A stretch of DNA of 64,000 nucleotides from the NCBI RefSeq assembly GCF_000956595.1, contig NZ_JYOO01000017.1:1-64000 (forward strand). Reading direction: 5' to 3'. Position 1 is the stretch's first letter. Every line of letters begins with the position of its first letter. Source of the DNA: Priestia aryabhattai B8W22 (GTDB lineage Bacteria; Bacillota; Bacilli; Bacillales; Bacillaceae_H). Of this stretch, positions 61,098-64,000 are shown one piece after another. The notes under the pieces were generated by a model that was given only the letters and a program-made list of their open reading frames with translations, searched no databases and had not been told where the DNA came from. A program made the translations under genes and the position numbers.

Positions 61098-61469
61098 ATG
61101 CATTTTAAACGTGAAGAACCGTTTCGCTTTTTATTTGAGACTCCCATTGTTGGAACGTTTTCCATTGCTAAATACGACAACAAAGAAATTGATTCTAAGC
61201 CCGGTCCTTTGTCTGTTATCGACCTTTCACCAAAAGGAATCAAAATAATTACGCCGCTTGATTTACCTATTTTCAACCATCAAATTCAGCTAAAAATCAG
61301 CTTTTATTTAAATGAAAAACCCATCCATATTACCGGACTTTGCGTGTGGAAAGAAAAACGGCACACCGAATACCTTTATGGCATTGAAGCGTTTAACGAT
61401 GTGGAAGAACAAGCAATTTTAATTACAGAACTCAAAACCTACGCCAAGAAAAAGCAAGATACGCAATAA
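61098..61469 (+). CDS. PilZ-domain protein
   Basis: A 123-residue single-domain PilZ protein. The second half of the cyclic-di-GMP binding motif is present: VIDLSPKGIKI (D-x-S-x-x-G, about 41-51). The N-terminal FKREEPFRF supplies two Arg with a suitable spacing (RxxxxR rather than RxxxR), so binding is plausible but not certain. Next it shows beta strands ending KEKRHTEYLYGIEAF. AAAAGGACTGATGATAC precedes the ATG. It lies 76 bases upstream of the LCP gene on the same strand and may be co-transcribed. Confidence 0.75.
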   Translation: MHFKREEPFRFLFETPIVGTFSIAKYDNKEIDSKPGPLSVIDLSPKGIKIITPLDLPIFNHQIQLKISFYLNEKPIHITGLCVWKEKRHTEYLYGIEAFNDVEEQAILITELKTYAKKKQDTQ

Positions 61470-61545
61470 AAATAGCGCTCATTTGTTTTACTCCCCTTTT
61501 AAGATGGCAATACTACGAACGAATTCGATAGAAAAAGGTGAGACG

Positions 61546-62376
61546 ATGAGCAGCAAAGCAAAAAAAGAGTGGATTGGCGGTCTCGTACTATTTTTACTCG
61601 TCAGTTTTGTCAGCATCACGTTTGCAGGCTATCATACGGTGAAAGCTGCCGTTGATCAAACGTATGTACCGCTTGAGCATGGTAACAAAACACACGTCAA
61701 TCTAAAAAAAGGACAACCGTTTTCCCTGCTTTTAATTCAAGAAAACCATCAAAATACGTCATTTGTATATATGACTGTTAATAAGCAGCATGAATCAATA
61801 AAAATGACCCACTTGCCCGGGTCAACTCAGCTCGGCGATGAAACGCTGCGAACTGTTTATCACCAAGGAAATATGAATGCTGTTGTAAAGAAAGTCGAAG
61901 CATACGCAAAGCTTCCTGTGGATTATTATGTCAAAATGGATCAGCAGGCAGTCGTCGATGCTGTAGATAAATTAGGCGGCATTATCGTCACAAACAAACG
62001 TGCTTTTGAACACAGCAACATTGTTTTTCCAAAAGGATCAATTCGCCTTAACGGAAAAGAAGCGCTTGTTTATTTAAAGGAGCGTAATGAACAAGACGTC
62101 TTTACTGCCCATGAAAGGCAGCTGTCTGTAGCAAAAGCCATTTTCAGTCAAGCAGCCACGGTACCCAACGTTGCAAAGCTGCATTCTCTTGTATTTACGC
62201 TGGCTGATCACATTGAAACCAACGCAACGTTTAATGATATCAAACGGATTCAAAAAACCTACAAGCCGGCCGTTGCTCACGTAGACAAGCAGCAGTTTCC
62301 GCAAAACGAATGGAACCAAAAGCAAGTCACAACGCGGCTGTATAAGCACTTAGAACGCAGCGAGCTGTTTTTATAA
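61546..62376 (+). CDS. LytR-CpsA-Psr (LCP) family protein
   Basis: A 276-residue membrane-anchored LCP protein, of the type that attaches wall teichoic acid or other polymers to peptidoglycan. One N-terminal helix ([20 protein letters not shown]), then a divergent LCP domain: [20 protein letters not shown] (normally ..GIDxR..), [20 protein letters not shown], and [19 protein letters not shown] followed by [13 protein letters not shown]. The Arg/Asp residues of the usual GxDxRxxExxR motif are partly missing (IQENHQN), so catalytic activity is uncertain. AAAAGGTGAG precedes the ATG at 61546. Confidence 0.82.
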   Translation: MSSKAKKEWIGGLVLFLLVSFVSITFAGYHTVKAAVDQTYVPLEHGNKTHVNLKKGQPFSLLLIQENHQNTSFVYMTVNKQHESIKMTHLPGSTQLGDETLRTVYHQGNMNAVVKKVEAYAKLPVDYYVKMDQQAVVDAVDKLGGIIVTNKRAFEHSNIVFPKGSIRLNGKEALVYLKERNEQDVFTAHERQLSVAKAIFSQAATVPNVAKLHSLVFTLADHIETNATFNDIKRIQKTYKPAVAHVDKQQFPQNEWNQKQVTTRLYKHLERSELFL

Positions 62377-62390
62377 AAAACGCTTCACGA

Positions 62391-62728
62391 AAAAGAGGCT
62401 GGGACACAACAAAATGAAACCAATCTAAAGACGACCAAAGGAGATACATAAGCTGAACTGCTTGTGACACCGCAGTTGATTTCCGTGCAAGACTTCGCTT
62501 TCCGCGGGCGGCCGCTGAGCCTCCTCGTCGCTTGCGCTCCTGCGGGGTCTCATCTGTTCCGCTTTTCCCGCAGGAGTCTTCGCCTTGCCCTCCAATCAAC
62601 TGCTAGAAGGAATGAAACAGATGAAATCTACGTTCACCATAACAGAAAAATGAACCGTGAATTAAACATTTTGATTCATGGTTCGTTTTTCACTTCGCCT
62701 AGAAGACTTTTATCCCAGCCTCTTTTTT
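62391..62728 (-). repeat. 3'-UTR repeat, copy H
   Basis: A minus-strand copy beginning one base after the cupin stop codon. End 1 GAGGCTGGGATAAAAG pairs exactly with end 2 (TGTCCCAGCCTC, then UUUUU). Its hairpin arm is a different sequence (GAACCATGAATC / GATTCACGGTTC type) from the CCGAACG arms of other copies, which shows the arm is replaceable. The core is complete. Confidence 0.9.
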
Positions 62729-62729
62729 G

Positions 62730-63374
62730 CTACTTATCTTCAGCAGGCACCACTTTTTCATTTATTTTCACCACAATTCTTTCATCCCGTTCGTCTTTGA
62801 GATAGCTCTTTTGATAAAAAGAATGATCATGAGGCGGTCCAATCACAACTGTATCCGTAATCGGCGCGACGGCTTCTGCTACTTCGCTTGCGCTTACTCC
62901 GTATGCTTTTTGAAACACCATCGGAGGCGTTAAGCGCAGCACGTCGGATCCTTCTGTAGACTCAAATTGATCATTGTTAAAAAAGAGATGAAGATGCGCT
63001 TCTTCCGATAGAGGTTCAATCCAATGCCACCAGCCCATCGGTATAAAAACAACTTCCCCTTCTTTTATTTGGTAATTGTGCATGCTGCTTGTATCAGGGT
63101 CCAAGATAGACACCTGCACTTCACCTGAAACGACGACATCTAATTCCCAAGCATTTGGATGCCAGTGCGGTTCTCTCATATGCCCTTTTGTGATATATAA
63201 ATCAACAAACGCTCCTCCGAGCATGGCAGGCAGCTGAGTTGAGGTTAGCTGATACGCTATATTTTGATCATTTCGTTTGAACAGGACGTTTTGCTTATAG
63301 TTTACTGACAGATTAGGCGTTCCTGAGCTTTTTTTGATATTTGAATTATCCGGCACAAATCCAGATTTACTCAT
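62730..63374 (-). CDS. Cupin-domain protein, oxalate decarboxylase-like
   Basis: A 214-residue single-cupin protein. The metal-binding motif is GHMREPHWHPNAWELDVVVS (about 68-87; two His and a Glu, with a third His in GWWHWIEPLSEEAHLHLFFN). It resembles one half of bicupin oxalate decarboxylases and spherulin-like proteins, and could be a decarboxylase, isomerase or storage protein. Start at 63374 with GAGGGTATG upstream; a longer ATG 7 codons earlier overlaps that site. Repeat copy H follows immediately. Confidence 0.78.
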   Translation of the reverse strand: MSKSGFVPDNSNIKKSSGTPNLSVNYKQNVLFKRNDQNIAYQLTSTQLPAMLGGAFVDLYITKGHMREPHWHPNAWELDVVVSGEVQVSILDPDTSSMHNYQIKEGEVVFIPMGWWHWIEPLSEEAHLHLFFNNDQFESTEGSDVLRLTPPMVFQKAYGVSASEVAEAVAPITDTVVIGPPHDHSFYQKSYLKDERDERIVVKINEKVVPAEDK

Positions 63375-63482
63375 AGTGTCATACCCTCTTTTCATTAAAA
63401 AGTTATATGCACTATCCTATTAAAACTTTTTGATAAGGGTGTTTTAATTAAAAAAATAAAAACGAGCGTTTCCACTCGTTTT

Positions 63483-64000
63483 TTATCCGACAAGACGTTC
63501 AATTTTCTTTTTCTTCCATACAAATTGATAATAGCTGTACTGCAGGATTAAGCTGACCACAAACGCCGCTGGATACCCAATCCAAATCCCTTTGATTTCA
63601 AGAGACGTAAACTGCGATAACACGTAAGCTACAGGCACTTCTACACACCAAATAGCCATAATACTAAATACCGTAGGCCAAAGCACCGTACCGCTTGCTC
63701 GCATCGTAGCGGTAATAATTTGTGCATGACCGAAAATCAAGTAGCTCCAAAGCGTGATCACTAACAGCTCTTCGGCAATACGGAGCGTATGCTGACTGGT
63801 CAAAAACAGCGCTAAAATTTGATTGGAAAAGAGATAAATAAGTAAAATCAACACGCTGCCAATGACGTAATTCAGCATAATTCCAGAGCGAATCACTTCT
63901 TTTAAACGTTCAAATTTATTGGCGCCAATCGACTGCGCCGCAAAAATAGAAACGGCAATTCCTAAGCTGATTGCCGGCATTTGTACATAGCTTGCCACTT
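63483..64000 (-). CDS. MATE-family efflux transporter, C-terminal part (runs off the window)
   Basis: The last 171 residues of a multidrug and toxic compound extrusion protein; the 5' end lies beyond the right edge. The first visible stretch, MPAISLGIAVSIFAAQSIGANKFERLKEVI, is a typical MATE half-start, with GANKFER a conserved loop. About four to five helices follow, and the end is basic (KKKKIERLV). The promoter and N-terminal half are not visible, so the substrate or subfamily cannot be assigned. Confidence 0.82.
   Translation of the reverse strand, partial: VASYVQMPAISLGIAVSIFAAQSIGANKFERLKEVIRSGIMLNYVIGSVLILLIYLFSNQILALFLTSQHTLRIAEELLVITLWSYLIFGHAQIITATMRASGTVLWPTVFSIMAIWCVEVPVAYVLSQFTSLEIKGIWIGYPAAFVVSLILQYSYYQFVWKKKKIERLVG

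Noticed and set aside
62464-62805. A 113-codon frame starting [13 protein letters not shown], and similar frames in all long repeats (for example 33066-33284, 54021-54398, 47345-47533)
   Set aside because: They lie inside the 3'-UTR repeats, recur because the DNA recurs, appear in different frames and lack ribosome binding sites.

Overview
The window is low-GC Firmicute DNA from a spore-forming, motile Bacillaceae member, most like Priestia (Bacillus) megaterium. The support is an alpha/beta-type small acid-soluble spore protein, a GerA-family germinant receptor operon, RacA, SigI, NatKR/NatAB, PhoP-box and PurR-box sites, and strong AGGAGG ribosome binding sites throughout. Species assignment is inference. 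I see no phage, plasmid, insertion sequence, CRISPR, rRNA or tRNA.

Layout. 1-8.9 kb: a spore SASP convergent with sigI (no rsgI beside it), a TerC-family gene behind a yybP-ykoY Mn2+ riboswitch, a large MHYT-PAS hybrid histidine kinase, a frameshifted LytTR response regulator, and a secreted alkaline phosphatase behind a textbook Pho box. 9-12.8 kb: a germinant receptor operon in the order A-C-B. 12.8-20 kb: MsrAB, a MarR regulator, RacA, a truncated phosphotransferase, and the natAB transporter divergent from natRK. 20-32 kb: a purine permease with a paired PurBox, an MFS exporter, an Arg-rich repeat protein, a glyoxalase-like protein, RocB, a SAM riboswitch in front of an unknown 80-residue gene, an N-acetyl-sulfur-amino-acid pair (M20 deacylase plus a frameshifted GNAT), an MCP, and a YgjP-like protein without its zinc motif. 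32-48 kb: small housekeeping and envelope genes, a MerR/CNNM pair, a four-gene ABC-2 transporter operon, an HesB-like protein and a DUF554 protein. 48-53.3 kb: the GlcNAc regulon, with PTS EIICBA divergent from nagA-nagB-nagR-SIS, and two operator sites between them. 53.3-64 kb: a candidate sRNA, a SUKH-like protein, a large cell-surface subtilase with Ig-like repeats, CorA with an upstream 34-codon ORF, PilZ, LCP and cupin proteins, and the end of a MATE exporter.

The most interesting window-wide signal is a roughly 300-bp structured repeat present eight times (six long copies, two internally deleted). Every copy lies at the 3' end of a gene and in the same orientation relative to that gene. 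Its two ends pair with each other, with compensating changes between copies, and usually lead into a U-run, so it looks like a mobile, oversized 3'-UTR or terminator module. One copy has fused to a VOC gene remnant, and another supplies the stop codon of a GNAT gene.

Three genes (LytTR regulator, GNAT, MerR) each carry a one-base change in a homopolymer. Recent decay, phase variation and assembly error cannot be told apart from sequence alone. Six start sites were moved from the longest ORF on ribosome-binding-site grounds in ways that matter (for example MsrAB at a TTG, and the hybrid kinase at an internal ATG). Three small genes are proposed: 57 aa at 21404-21577, 29 aa at 26867-26956 and 34 aa at 60594-60698.
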